Positions 22,547-30,424 of a stretch of 64,000 bases of DNA are shown in pieces. Under the pieces are notes generated by a model. It saw nothing but the letters and a program-made list of their open reading frames with translations. It was not told the DNA's origin and did no database searches. This DNA is from Deinococcus puniceus (GTDB taxonomy: Bacteria > Deinococcota > Deinococci > Deinococcales > Deinococcaceae). A program made the position numbers and the translations under genes. The stretch lies in assembly GCF_001644565.1 (NCBI RefSeq), contig NZ_CP011387.1:3501-67500 (forward strand). Direction: 5' to 3'. Position 1 is the first letter of the stretch; the number at the start of each line of letters is the position of its first letter.

Positions 22547-23085
22547 CATGGGCGGAAGCAATCCAGAATCAGACTCGTGAATCCCAGCTTGCCTGTGCCC
22601 GCCCGCCACGCCGCATTTCGGTCATCCAAGTGGCTACAGCGGCCTATGGGTGCGTCGGCTGGGTTCCAGTCGGCACGGTGAAACTGGCCCGCCACATCCC
22701 ACCATTCCAGCGGGCGCACGCGGAATCCGGCGGCGGCAAAGATGGGCGCGAAGGTGGCTAGCGTATACACGATTTGATGATCGGCGGCGGGGCCGGAGCC
22801 GTGTACAGCAACCATCGCTTGATAAGCCGGATCGGGATGGTGGCCGTCTGGCACAGCCACGCGCAGGAATCCACCGGGCCTCAGATGGGCGAAGACCAAC
22901 CGCGCCGCCGCGCTCCCCTGTTCCATCGTCAGGTGTTCCCACACGTGTTCGCAGAGGAAAGCATCGGCCTGCGCATCACCGAAAAAGCGGGCAAATGTGG
23001 CTGGCTCCAGCAAATCCAATTCCGCCTGTTGAGTGGAAATCCAGCCGTCCCAGTGTTTCTCGCCAGCACCGATGTTGACCTTCAT
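22546..23085 (-). CDS. Class I SAM-dependent methyltransferase-like protein
   Basis: A 179-residue Rossmann-type protein starting MKVNIGAGEKHWDGWI, with the SAM-binding glycine segment at the extreme N-terminus, an acidic second strand, FLCEHVWEHLT as the motif II region and LRPGGFLRVAVPDG as motif III. It resembles small methyltransferases linked to cell-surface or sugar metabolism, but the substrate is unknown. Its start overlaps the stop of the MmcQ gene by ATGA, so the two are coupled. Confidence 0.8.
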   Translation of the reverse strand: MKVNIGAGEKHWDGWISTQQAELDLLEPATFARFFGDAQADAFLCEHVWEHLTMEQGSAAARLVFAHLRPGGFLRVAVPDGHHPDPAYQAMVAVHGSGPAADHQIVYTLATFAPIFAAAGFRVRPLEWWDVAGQFHRADWNPADAPIGRCSHLDDRNAAWRAGTGKLGFTSLILDCFRP

Positions 23086-23450
23086 AGGCCCAATTCTGCC
23101 CGCTGCGCCCGCGTGAAGCTTGCCAAGACCAAGGCGTGACTTCCGGCCAAGAGTTCCTGCACCAAGTCGTCGGGCAGACTGCCGTCCAACGTGACCGTGA
23201 CCCAGTGGCGCTTATTCAGGTGATAGCCCGGCACAATCGCGGCGTGCGCGGCCCGCAGGGTGTCGCCGTCTTCAGGCCGCACCTTCAGTGAAAGCGTGAG
23301 CGGATCAGCATCTATGCCAGTCAGCGCGTACATTTTGGCGGCGTCAGGGGAACCGACTTTCCAGACCAAAGTGTCCATGCCAAACGGGAAAGTTTCTTGG
23401 GAATGAGGCAGGGCCGCGCACGCCGCACGCAGGTCAGAGACAGAACGCAT
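23082..23450 (-). CDS. MmcQ/YjbR family protein
   Basis: A 122-residue protein of the MmcQ/YjbR family, small alpha/beta proteins with a double-wing fold proposed to bind DNA. Visible family features are LPHSQETFPFG near the N-terminus, LSLKVRPEDGDTLRAAH in the centre and HLNKRHWVTVTLDGSLPDDL with the final helix LVQELLAGSHALV. It sits between a small hypothetical gene (27 bp upstream) and the methyltransferase (overlapping), so the three are probably one operon. Confidence 0.88.
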   Translation of the reverse strand: MRSVSDLRAACAALPHSQETFPFGMDTLVWKVGSPDAAKMYALTGIDADPLTLSLKVRPEDGDTLRAAHAAIVPGYHLNKRHWVTVTLDGSLPDDLVQELLAGSHALVLASFTRAQRAELGL

Positions 23451-23477
23451 AGGCGCAGTGTGGCACGGCTGCAGGCT

Positions 23478-23744
23478 TCAGCTTTCGGTGATGGTATTCA
23501 GACCTTCCGCCGTGCCGAGGGCTTCGTTGGCTTCGGTCATGCTGGCGTCGCCGCCGAGCATGGTGCTGACCTCTCCCGCGCTGAGGCCCTCGGTGCTGGG
23601 GGTGGACATGGGCGGAATGGGGCGCTGGGCAAAGTCGGCGGGGGCGTCGCCCTGCTCGGCGGGCGTGTGTTCAGCGCCTTGCTCGGTTCGCACCGACAAC
23701 ACAGGATTCACGGGCAAGGCGTCGCGGTCATCGTTTTGGGTCAT
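23478..23744 (-). CDS. Small hypothetical protein
   Basis: An 88-residue, acidic and Pro/Ala-rich protein without membrane segments or recognisable domain. The sequence looks mostly disordered, with a possible short helix near EVSTMLGGDASMTEANEALG. It lies 27 bp upstream of the MmcQ gene on the same strand. I do not recognise it; Deinococcus genomes carry several such short disordered proteins. Confidence 0.55.
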   Translation of the reverse strand: MTQNDDRDALPVNPVLSVRTEQGAEHTPAEQGDAPADFAQRPIPPMSTPSTEGLSAGEVSTMLGGDASMTEANEALGTAEGLNTITES

Positions 23745-23815
23745 GTCTCAGTCTGCGCGGGCCATGTCAGGAGCGTCTGACGGTTGGCTCAAGGAATCAT
23801 GATCAAGTGGTGGTT

Positions 23816-24781
23816 ATGCGCCGCCTGCTCATGCCTCTGCTCATGCCACTCCTGCTGTCTGGCACGCCTTTGCCGCCTGCCGCCCCTGACCTCTTGCGCG
23901 TGGCCGTCCTCAGCGACATCAACGGTTCGTATGGCAGCCTGAGCTATCCACCCGCCCTCAAACCCAGCCTCAGCCGCATCATCAACACTTGGAAGCCAGA
24001 CTTGGTGCTGTCGGCGGGCGACCTGATCGCGGGCCAAAAAGCCAGCCTGACCGATGCCAACGTGCGCGGCATGTGGGCCAGCTTTGAGCGCGATGTGCGC
24101 GGGCCACTGGCAAAGGCTGGAATCCCGTTCGTGTTCACTCTGGGCAACCACGACGCCAGCCTTGCGCGAGATCGGCGGGAAGCGGCGACCTACTGGATGC
24201 GGTTTTCACCCGCCGGAACAATCGTAGACGCGGCGCAGTATCCCTTCCGGTACAGCCTCACGCGCACTGACCGGGGCGGACGCACCCTGTTTCTTGCTGT
24301 GCTGGACGCTGCTGGGCCAAAAGTAGACGCGGCACAGCGGGCATGGCTGGCCGCACAACTCGCCACACCGCAGGCACAGGCGGCAGGCGTTCGCCTTGTG
24401 GTGGGGCATTTGCCGCTGGCAGGCGTCAGCGAGGGCAAAAACAAACCCGGCGAAGTGATTGCGGAAGCCGCCGCCCTGCGCGAGATAATGGAGCGAGGGC
24501 GCGTGCTGGCGTATGTCAGCGGGCATCACGCGGCGTACTATCCGGCCAAATTGGGCAACCTGAACGTGCTGAGCAGTGGAGGCATCGGCGGGCGCGATTA
24601 CGTGGGCTTTCCCGGTACGGCCCGCAGTGTGGTTAGCGTGCTAGACATCAATTTGCAAGCTGGAAGCGCCCGCCTCAGCGCCTTGGATGCGGACACGGGC
24701 GCGGCAATTGACCCCAATAAATTGCCCGCCCGAATCGGTGGATTGGGCGGGCCGTTGGTGCGGGTGGAAGAGTTTCGGTGA
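23816..24781 (+). CDS. Exported metallophosphoesterase
   Basis: A calcineurin-like phosphoesterase of about 321 residues from ATG 23816 (GTG 23807 is possible). A hydrophobic N-terminal segment (LLMPLLMPLLLSG) suggests export. Metal-binding motifs are AVLSDING (variant of DxH), LVLSAGDLIAG, LGNHDAS and VVGHLPLAG with a late SGHHAAYY. The first motif has Asn where the family often has His, so metal site 1 may differ. Probable extracytoplasmic phosphomonoesterase or nucleotidase; substrate unknown. Confidence 0.85.
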   Translation: MRRLLMPLLMPLLLSGTPLPPAAPDLLRVAVLSDINGSYGSLSYPPALKPSLSRIINTWKPDLVLSAGDLIAGQKASLTDANVRGMWASFERDVRGPLAKAGIPFVFTLGNHDASLARDRREAATYWMRFSPAGTIVDAAQYPFRYSLTRTDRGGRTLFLAVLDAAGPKVDAAQRAWLAAQLATPQAQAAGVRLVVGHLPLAGVSEGKNKPGEVIAEAAALREIMERGRVLAYVSGHHAAYYPAKLGNLNVLSSGGIGGRDYVGFPGTARSVVSVLDINLQAGSARLSALDADTGAAIDPNKLPARIGGLGGPLVRVEEFR

Positions 24782-24798
24782 GTGGGAGACGATTCAGG

Positions 24799-24904
24799 GT
24801 GAACCCCCCAGTCTGCGGCGAAGCCAGACCCCTTAGAGGGGAGCCTAAGAGCTTTTAGTCCCCAGCTCTAAGGGGGGGCGTTGCGCCAGCAACGGGGTCT
24901 GCCC
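24799..24904. repeat. Dispersed palindromic repeat, family A, copy 2
   Basis: Starts GTGAACCCCCCAGTCTGCGG, contains CCCCTTAGAGGGGAGCC and ends GCGTTGCGCCAGCAACGGG. The right end has diverged (GGGGTCTGCCCC instead of GGGGGGTTC). It fills the gap between two convergent genes. Confidence 0.75.
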
Positions 24905-26302
24905 CTACTTCGGCATCATCTTGTAAAACTCCATGCCCCGCGCCGTGCGGTTCAGGAATCCGGGCCAGTAGGTGTCGTCGGCTTTGGCTGTACCATCGGC
25001 ATTGCGGCTGAATTTGCCGTCATTTGACAGGGCGGTAGGCACGTTCAGGTACGCGGCGGCGGAGGCTATGCCTTTCAGTTTGGTATCTAGGAAGGCCGTG
25101 ACGAAATGCTGGTTGATGTTGTTGATGCGGCCCATGTCCCACGCGGGTTCGGCGTAGTGCATGTAGTCGTCGAAGCTGCCCAGCGTGGCGGCGGGCGGCG
25201 GATTGGGGGCCGAGTTGTGGCTGGCATTCTGGTAGACCAACATGTACCGCTCGGCGTTCACAGCGTTCTCGAACAGGGATTTGACGCCGCCCGTGTAGCC
25301 TGCCACGTCATCCTTGTCGCCCACGATAAACATCGTCGGGACTTTGAGGGCCGCCAAGCCTGCTTCGTCCCAGAAGCCGTATTTGCCGCCAAAATTCACG
25401 CCGATAGAGCGCACGGCGGCGTCACTGCCCCAAGGCGCGAAGGCCACCACCGCCTTGATGCGGGGATCGGTGGCGTAGGCTCCGGTCTGGCGTGCGGCCA
25501 ACGCACCCCCCGGCACCAGCGGCAGCATTTGCGGGCCAAAGCCTGCGCCCGCCGCGTTCAGTGCGCCGTAGCCGCCCATGCTGTAGCCCACCAACCCGGT
25601 CTGGCTGGCATTCACCATCCCGCTCAGGACACTGCCGCTGCCTGCCGCGCCCAACCGCGCCATCTCGTTCAGCACAAACATGTCGTCTAGCGGGCGGTTC
25701 AGCAGCGTGCTGGCAAAGGCCACCTTGTCGCCGTGCGTGCTGTCGGTGTGGTCTATGGCCGCCACGATGTAGCCCTTGCTCGCCAAGTTTTCGGTGAGGT
25801 AGGTCATCAGGGAGCGGCTGCCGGGATAGCCGTGAGACACGATGACCAGCGGAAATGGCCCGCCCTGAAGGTTGGCCGGAGCGTTGCGGCTGGCGCGTCC
25901 GGGCGTGGTGAACGGCGTATTGGGCCGCTTGGGATCGTTGGGGCCGCTGCCCAGCACATCGGCGTAGGTGGTCGCACCCACCCCACTCGCGCCCGCCGTG
26001 GGATACCAGACTTCCACCGTCAGCGGGCGGTCATAGCGCGGAATGGCCCCCTCCTTGGGCGCGTTCACGATGTCCAGTTGGCCCGGATTCACCAGTTTCA
26101 GCGTTTGCACGCCCACCGCGTAGCTGCCGCGTGCGCTCAGGGCGGGTGCGTCGGGGCGCAGATCGCCGGGTACCGAGAGGGGCGGCAGGACCGTCATAGC
26201 CCCTTTGCCCTGCGCCATACCTCCCGACATCAGGCTGCAAGAGGTGAGGGAGCCAGCAGAAAGCAGCGCTACGATGGTGATGACAGAACCAAGTCGTTTC
26301 AT
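24905..26302 (-). CDS. Lipoprotein alpha/beta hydrolase (PAF-acetylhydrolase/chlorophyllase-like)
   Basis: A 465-residue secreted lipoprotein. The signal peptide ends in a lipobox (LTSC, Cys22), so it is anchored outside the cytoplasmic membrane. The alpha/beta-hydrolase core has [10 protein letters not shown], followed by the nucleophile elbow [20 protein letters not shown] and a late His in QNASHNSAP complete a plausible triad. Related enzymes are dienelactone- or chlorophyllase-like esterases; the substrate is not evident. It stands alone. Confidence 0.82.
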   Translation of the reverse strand: MKRLGSVITIVALLSAGSLTSCSLMSGGMAQGKGAMTVLPPLSVPGDLRPDAPALSARGSYAVGVQTLKLVNPGQLDIVNAPKEGAIPRYDRPLTVEVWYPTAGASGVGATTYADVLGSGPNDPKRPNTPFTTPGRASRNAPANLQGGPFPLVIVSHGYPGSRSLMTYLTENLASKGYIVAAIDHTDSTHGDKVAFASTLLNRPLDDMFVLNEMARLGAAGSGSVLSGMVNASQTGLVGYSMGGYGALNAAGAGFGPQMLPLVPGGALAARQTGAYATDPRIKAVVAFAPWGSDAAVRSIGVNFGGKYGFWDEAGLAALKVPTMFIVGDKDDVAGYTGGVKSLFENAVNAERYMLVYQNASHNSAPNPPPAATLGSFDDYMHYAEPAWDMGRINNINQHFVTAFLDTKLKGIASAAAYLNVPTALSNDGKFSRNADGTAKADDTYWPGFLNRTARGMEFYKMMPK

Positions 26303-26482
26303 GGGGAAACCTCCGGGGAAGGGGCGGGCCGCGAACGGAGCCGGGGCAGCAACGCCCGAGCCAGCGCGGTCTGATGGGAACGTCTAAGGAAAGACACTGC
26401 GAATTGTCTGTTGCGAGGTTCAGCGTAACGTCAAAGGGCGGCGCGGGAAGAAAGCTAAAGGTCAGGTTTAGATGGGGAAGGG

Positions 26483-26580
26483 CAATCGCCTTGCTCACTC
26501 ACCCCCTCCCCGGCCCTCCCCCCTCAAGGGAGAGGGAGCAACACCAAACCTCCGGCCCTTCTCTGTTTCCCTCGCCCCAC
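26483..26580. repeat. Dispersed repeat, family B core
   Basis: AGGGCAATCGCCTTGCTCACTCACCCCCTCC followed by a CCTCCCCCCTCAAGGGAGAGGGAGC segment. It shares order and wording with the cores at 39670, 45218 and 62106. This copy lacks the TCTAAGGGTCTA-like outer ends. Confidence 0.65.
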
Positions 26581-26590
26581 ACCAACCAAC

Positions 26591-26622
26591 AAAAAGCCGG
26601 AGCAGTTTTCCATCGCTCCGGC
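26591..26622 (-). terminator. Terminator of the sulfurtransferase gene
   Basis: A perfect 8-bp stem (26596-26603 with 26615-26622) is followed on the minus strand by TTTTTG. It lies 32 bp beyond the stop. Confidence 0.75.
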
Positions 26623-26654
26623 CTTCGCTTAATTTTTTATCCCTGCTTGGCGGC

Positions 26655-27527
26655 TTACGCCTCGCTGTAGGTCTTCTCAATCGGCAGGCCGACGCCGTTA
26701 CCCCATTCCGTCCATGAGCCGTCGTAGTTGCGGACGTTGGGGTAACCCAAGAGTTCGCGCAACACGAACCAACTGTGGCTGGAACGCTCGGCAATGCGGC
26801 AGTAGGCGATCACGTCTTTGTCTGGTGTCACGCCTTCGCCGCCGTACAGCGCGGTCAGTTCGTCGGCGCTCTTAAAGGTACCGTCTTCGTTGGTGGCCCG
26901 CGCCCAAGGAATGGAGCGTGCGCCGGGGATGTGGCCGCCGCGCAGCACGCCTTCTTGCGGGTAGGCGGGCATATGCGTGACCTTGCCCGAAAACTCGTCG
27001 GGGCTGCGAACGTCTACGAGTGCGCCCGTTCCGGCCTTCACGCTCTCTAGGTGTGCCCGCACTTCATCGCGGTAGGCCCGCAGGCTTTCGTCACGGGTCA
27101 AGGCCGGATACGTGGTGGGCGTCGTTGAAGTCGCGTCGGTGGTCTGCTCGCGGCCTTCGGCCACCCACTTCTGGCGGCCCCCGTTCATCAGTTTCAGGTT
27201 CTTTACACCGCTGTAGCTCAGGAACCAGTAGGCATACGAGGCCCACCAGTTGCTCTTATCGCCGTACAGCACGATTTGGTCGCCTTCCTTGATGCCGAGG
27301 CGGCCCAGCAGCGCCGACACTTCATCGGCGGTAATAAAATCGCGCTCTACCGGATGCCAGAAATCGCCCTGCCAGTCCACCTTCACCGCGCCGGGAATGT
27401 GGCCCGTGTCGTACAGCAAGATGTCTTCGTTCACTTCCACGAGGCGCACGCCGGGGGTATGCAGGTTGGCGGCCACCCAATCGGTGTCGACGAGAACGTC
27501 TTTTGCATAGTTTGTTTGCTGGGTCAT
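26655..27527 (-). CDS. Thiosulfate/3-mercaptopyruvate sulfurtransferase
   Basis: A two-rhodanese-domain sulfurtransferase of 290 residues. The N-terminal domain is non-catalytic. The C-terminal domain carries the active-site loop AYCRIAERS with Cys243. I start it at [10 protein letters not shown] because AGGAGGAATT sits just upstream; the frame extends 27 codons further without support. The loop (CRIAERS) is closer to thiosulfate than to mercaptopyruvate enzymes. It is divergent from sufE and shares a palindromic upstream site, so it may supply persulfide sulfur for Fe-S assembly (inference). Confidence 0.92.
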   Translation of the reverse strand: MTQQTNYAKDVLVDTDWVAANLHTPGVRLVEVNEDILLYDTGHIPGAVKVDWQGDFWHPVERDFITADEVSALLGRLGIKEGDQIVLYGDKSNWWASYAYWFLSYSGVKNLKLMNGGRQKWVAEGREQTTDATSTTPTTYPALTRDESLRAYRDEVRAHLESVKAGTGALVDVRSPDEFSGKVTHMPAYPQEGVLRGGHIPGARSIPWARATNEDGTFKSADELTALYGGEGVTPDKDVIAYCRIAERSSHSWFVLRELLGYPNVRNYDGSWTEWGNGVGLPIEKTYSEA

Positions 27528-27598
27528 GGGAATTCCTCCTGAGGAATGGGCGGGGGTCTGGTCACGCTGTCGACCCCCAGTGTACCGAATCGGCCTAT

Positions 27599-27621
27599 CA
27601 GTTGACAAAGTAGGTCAACTG
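27599..27621. promoter_or_regulatory. Perfect palindrome between sulfurtransferase and sufE
   Basis: CAGTTGAC-(7 bp)-GTCAACTG is an 8-bp perfect inverted repeat. On the minus strand it overlaps a possible TTGTCA -35, 18 bp from TACACT, for the sulfurtransferase gene. It is a good candidate operator for a sulfur- or Fe-S-responsive repressor acting on both genes. Confidence 0.5.
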
Positions 27622-27668
27622 GACAAGCCTTACCATATCCCGCCCGGTGCCGGGGGTACAGTGGCCGT

Positions 27669-28127
27669 ATGACCGCCGACTCTACCCCCCCCACTGCGCC
27701 CCTGCCCGAAAAGCTTCAAGTCATCGTGGATTTGTTCCGGCGTGCCCCCAAGCCGCTGCGCTTGCAAGCCCTCTTGGAATACAGCCGCAAACTGCCGCCC
27801 CTGCCGCAGCAATACATCGATCACCCCGAATTTTTGCAGCCTGTGCCCGAATGCGCCAGCCCCTTCTTTTTGGTGACCAAAGAGGTAGACGGCGGCGTGC
27901 AGATGTTCTTCAAAGTGCCCGAAGAAGCCCCCACCGTGCGCGGCTACGCAGGCATTTTGAGCGAGGCGCTGAACGGCGAAAGCCCCGAAACCATCCTGAG
28001 TGTGCCCGATCAGTTTTATATGGATATGGGCCTGACCGAACTGATTACGCCCATGCGGTTGCGTGGCATGGGCGCGATTCTGATGCGGCTGAAGCGGGAT
28101 GTGCAGACGCACGCTGAAGGGCAGTAA
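27669..28127 (+). CDS. sufE: SufE-family cysteine desulfuration protein
   Basis: Fe-S cluster assembly sulfur acceptor, 152 residues. SufE features are present: an N-terminal helix, LEYSRKLPPLP, and VPECASPFF with the persulfide Cys62. The C-terminal GLTELITPMRLRGMGAILMRL matches the family. SufE takes sulfur from the desulfurase SufS; no suf operon is in the window. It is divergent from a rhodanese sulfurtransferase across a 141-bp gap. Confidence 0.93.
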   Translation: MTADSTPPTAPLPEKLQVIVDLFRRAPKPLRLQALLEYSRKLPPLPQQYIDHPEFLQPVPECASPFFLVTKEVDGGVQMFFKVPEEAPTVRGYAGILSEALNGESPETILSVPDQFYMDMGLTELITPMRLRGMGAILMRLKRDVQTHAEGQ

Positions 28128-28145
28128 ATAGGCGACGATTCCGGG

Positions 28146-28253
28146 CGAACCCCCCAGTCTGCTGCGCAGCCAGCCCCCCTTAGAGGGGAGCGCAAAAGCC
28201 CTTGTCCTCCCCTCTAAGGGGGGGCGTTGCGCCAGCAACGGGGGGGTTCACCT
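28146..28253. repeat. Dispersed palindromic repeat, family A, copy 3
   Basis: The best copy: GAACCCCCCAGTCTGCTGCG on the left, GCGTTGCGCCAGCAACGG then GGGGGTTCACCTTCCAA on the right, with an inner pair CCCCCCTTAGAGGGGAGCG and CTCCCCTCTAAGGGGGGG. The whole element can fold into a long hairpin. It separates sufE from the convergent DUF2089 module. Confidence 0.85.
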
Positions 28254-28268
28254 TCCAACTCCAACCCA

Positions 28269-28625
28269 CTAACGCCGCAACTTCCGCGCCGCCTCATCCG
28301 GCGTAATCTCGCCGCGCTCCAGCCGTTCCAGCACTTCCGACTGCGGATCGGCGGGTTCGGGTTCGTAGCCGATGGCCCGCAGCAGGGTATCGAAGCGGGC
28401 GCGGACGGTGGGGTAAGACACGCCGAGCACACGTTCCACTTCCTTCAGGTTCCCGCGTACCCGCACGTACAGGCGCAGGAATTCCAGATTGTCGGGCGTG
28501 AGGGTCGCAAATTCGTTGAGGGTAAAATCGCCGCGCACCGTGACGCCGCTGCTGGGAAACCGCAGTTCGGTCACGGTGGGCGCTTCCGTTTCATCGGGGA
28601 AGGGGATGGGCAGGGGGCGGGGCAT
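28269..28625 (-). CDS. DUF2089 family protein without the zinc ribbon
   Basis: A small regulator-like protein of about 118 residues. The central part reads FTLNEFATLTPDNLEFLRLY then RGNLKEVERVLGVSYPTVRA, the diagnostic DUF2089 segment that looks like a DNA-binding helix-turn-helix. Typical members start with a CxxC zinc ribbon; here the N-terminus has no cysteines. The C-terminus, VLERLERGEITPDEAARKLR, is a short SHOCT-like helix pair that recurs in both upstream genes. Likely regulator of the module (inference). An upstream start at 28670 is possible. Confidence 0.82.
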   Translation of the reverse strand: MPRPLPIPFPDETEAPTVTELRFPSSGVTVRGDFTLNEFATLTPDNLEFLRLYVRVRGNLKEVERVLGVSYPTVRARFDTLLRAIGYEPEPADPQSEVLERLERGEITPDEAARKLRR

Positions 28626-28694
28626 GGGATTCACTGTAGGGGATGGAGTGGAAAACGGAGACAGGGCCATTCCACGTTTCCCGCACCGTTCCTC

Positions 28695-29333
28695 CTACGA
28701 GAGCGTCAGCTTTACGCTGTTACCTTCGCTGTCTTCGGCGTTGATCAGGTTGCCGGGAGGCGGCGAGGCTTCTATCAGGAGTTGCAGCGCCTCTAGGCTC
28801 AGGCCAGCGCGTTCTAGGGCGCGAATGCCGTGCGCGGGAATCAGTTTGTGCAGGTGAGGCGCGAGGCTCACGGGCAAGTTGGCGTCGTACTCGTCGCCTT
28901 CGCTGGATTCCACCTGCACGCGCAGGATTCGGGCGGTAGCTCCGGCGCGGGGGGGCGCACCCGCCGAATTTCCGCGCCCCATCACGCTGTTTAAACGCTC
29001 ATTGACTCGATCCATAATCCCCTCCAGATTCACGTCTACATTCATGCCGCGTCCAAAAGGCTGTGAGCCGGGAAACTGCTCATCCCAACTGGGGGGCGTG
29101 GGCGGGCGCGGCGGGGCCGGGGGCGTATCGCGCACGCCGCGCAGCAGCATCAGATGTTCGGCCACTTGCCCAGTATCCATCTCTTCACGCGCCAGCAGCG
29201 AGGCCACCAATTCCCGGTCTGCGTCGGTGAGGGCCAGCCGCGCACTCAGGGCGGCCAGCAGCGGCGCAGCGTCGTTCAGGTCTAGTTTTCCGGCCCGCAC
29301 GAGGTCTAGGATACGTTTGACTTTTTCTTTCAT
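28695..29333 (-). CDS. SHOCT-like domain protein of the YvlB/DUF2089 neighbourhood
   Basis: A 212-residue protein. Residues 1-30 (VKRILDLVRAGKLDLNDAAP) form the short SHOCT-like helix pair, followed by a second helical segment, a Pro-rich linker at about 70-90 and a C-terminal domain (about 130-212) with alternating strands and the ending NAEDSEGNSVKLTLS. No signal peptide. The ATG overlaps the DUF4097 stop by 4 bp. Function unknown; I infer a cytoplasmic partner of its neighbours. Confidence 0.75.
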   Translation of the reverse strand: MKEKVKRILDLVRAGKLDLNDAAPLLAALSARLALTDADRELVASLLAREEMDTGQVAEHLMLLRGVRDTPPAPPRPPTPPSWDEQFPGSQPFGRGMNVDVNLEGIMDRVNERLNSVMGRGNSAGAPPRAGATARILRVQVESSEGDEYDANLPVSLAPHLHKLIPAHGIRALERAGLSLEALQLLIEASPPPGNLINAEDSEGNSVKLTLS

Positions 29334-30217
29334 AACCCCACCCCCGATCCGGTCAGCACTTTGACTTGACCCGCCGTAACTCGGCAAGACAGTTGCGCTT
29401 CGCCGCTGCCCAGTCGCCCGCCATGCCGGGTGTTCAGGAACCCGCCGGATTGACTGGTGGCGAAGTCGGATTTGAACGCTCCAACCGTCACTTCGGCCTG
29501 CAAGGTCACGTTGCTGCCTTCTTTCAGGTACAAAGTCGCGTTTCCGGCATTCACTTCTAGGCGGTGATCGCCGCCCGTCAGGACGCCCGCCCAGCGCAGG
29601 TTTCCGCCGTTGATGCTGGCGTTCAGGGTGCGTGCGCCCTCCAGCGTCAGGTTGCCGCCGTTCACGTTCAGGTGCGTGGGGCCGCCCAGTTCGGTGGCGG
29701 TCAAGTTGCCGCCGTTCACTTCGGCGTTCAGACTCGCGGCGCGGCCCATTTTCAGGTGGCCGCCATTCACTTCGGCCTGCATTTCTCCGGCCAGATCGGG
29801 CAGGGTCAGGCTACCGCCTTCCACTTGGGCATGCACGTTGCGCGGGGCAAAAGGTAGGGCCAAAATCGCTTTCAAGCTAAAGGTATGGTGGCCGGAATGG
29901 GTCAGGCGGCGCACGCTCCAGCCGTTGGCGGTGGCCTGCAAAGTCACTTCGCCGTCGCGGTTGGCGCTCAGTTGTGGGGCCGACAGGTGCGCGTCGTGGA
30001 GCACGGTCAGGCTGTACCCACTGACGTGCAAATCAAGATCGGGCGGCGTGTCCCTGAACTGGTCGGCGCTCTGGGTGGGCATCAGGGCCATCGGCTCGGC
30101 TTCGGCGGGCAAATCTCCGTCTAGCAATCCTGCCGCCTCGTCGGGGGTGAGTTTGCCTTCGGCCACCAGACGCTGGACTTGCGAACGGAAATCTTCGGGT
30201 TGATGTTGTTCATTCAT
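29330..30217 (-). CDS. DUF4097-type beta-helix protein with N-terminal SHOCT-like motif
   Basis: A 295-residue protein, first gene of a three-gene operon. The N-terminus, VQRLVAEGKLTPDEAAGLL, is a SHOCT-like helix pair. The rest is a DUF4097 putative adhesin domain with six evenly spaced VNGGNL-like turns (near residues 132, 150, 167, 185, 202, 222), suggesting a right-handed beta-helix. No signal peptide or membrane span. The layout recalls YvlB and LiaX of Firmicutes, the latter an envelope-stress sensor. The ATG 30217 has AGGAG upstream and a strong promoter at 30236-30265. Confidence 0.82.
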   Translation of the reverse strand: MNEQHQPEDFRSQVQRLVAEGKLTPDEAAGLLDGDLPAEAEPMALMPTQSADQFRDTPPDLDLHVSGYSLTVLHDAHLSAPQLSANRDGEVTLQATANGWSVRRLTHSGHHTFSLKAILALPFAPRNVHAQVEGGSLTLPDLAGEMQAEVNGGHLKMGRAASLNAEVNGGNLTATELGGPTHLNVNGGNLTLEGARTLNASINGGNLRWAGVLTGGDHRLEVNAGNATLYLKEGSNVTLQAEVTVGAFKSDFATSQSGGFLNTRHGGRLGSGEAQLSCRVTAGQVKVLTGSGVGL

Positions 30218-30235
30218 GTTCGTCTCCTGTACATA

Positions 30236-30265
30236 TATAGAAACACCAAACTCACAGATTGTCAA
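30236..30265 (-). promoter_or_regulatory. Promoter of the DUF4097 operon
   Basis: On the minus strand a perfect TTGACA -35 (30260-30265) lies 18 bp from TCTATA (30236-30241), followed by an AT-rich TATATGTA and an AGGAG ribosome site 7 bp before the ATG. The surrounding DNA is AT-rich. Confidence 0.65.
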
Positions 30266-30424
30266 GCGCAATTTTAGAGTTAATGAAGTTGAAGCCAGCC
30301 ATCTGTATGCCAGACGCGCTCTAGCCCGAACGGTATTCAGCCTTCTCGCAAGGACTAGTAAGCCCAAGTTTCTATTCGCTTACCTACTCCCCCCTCCCCT
30401 GCCCCGCCCCGTATCCTCTAACCC

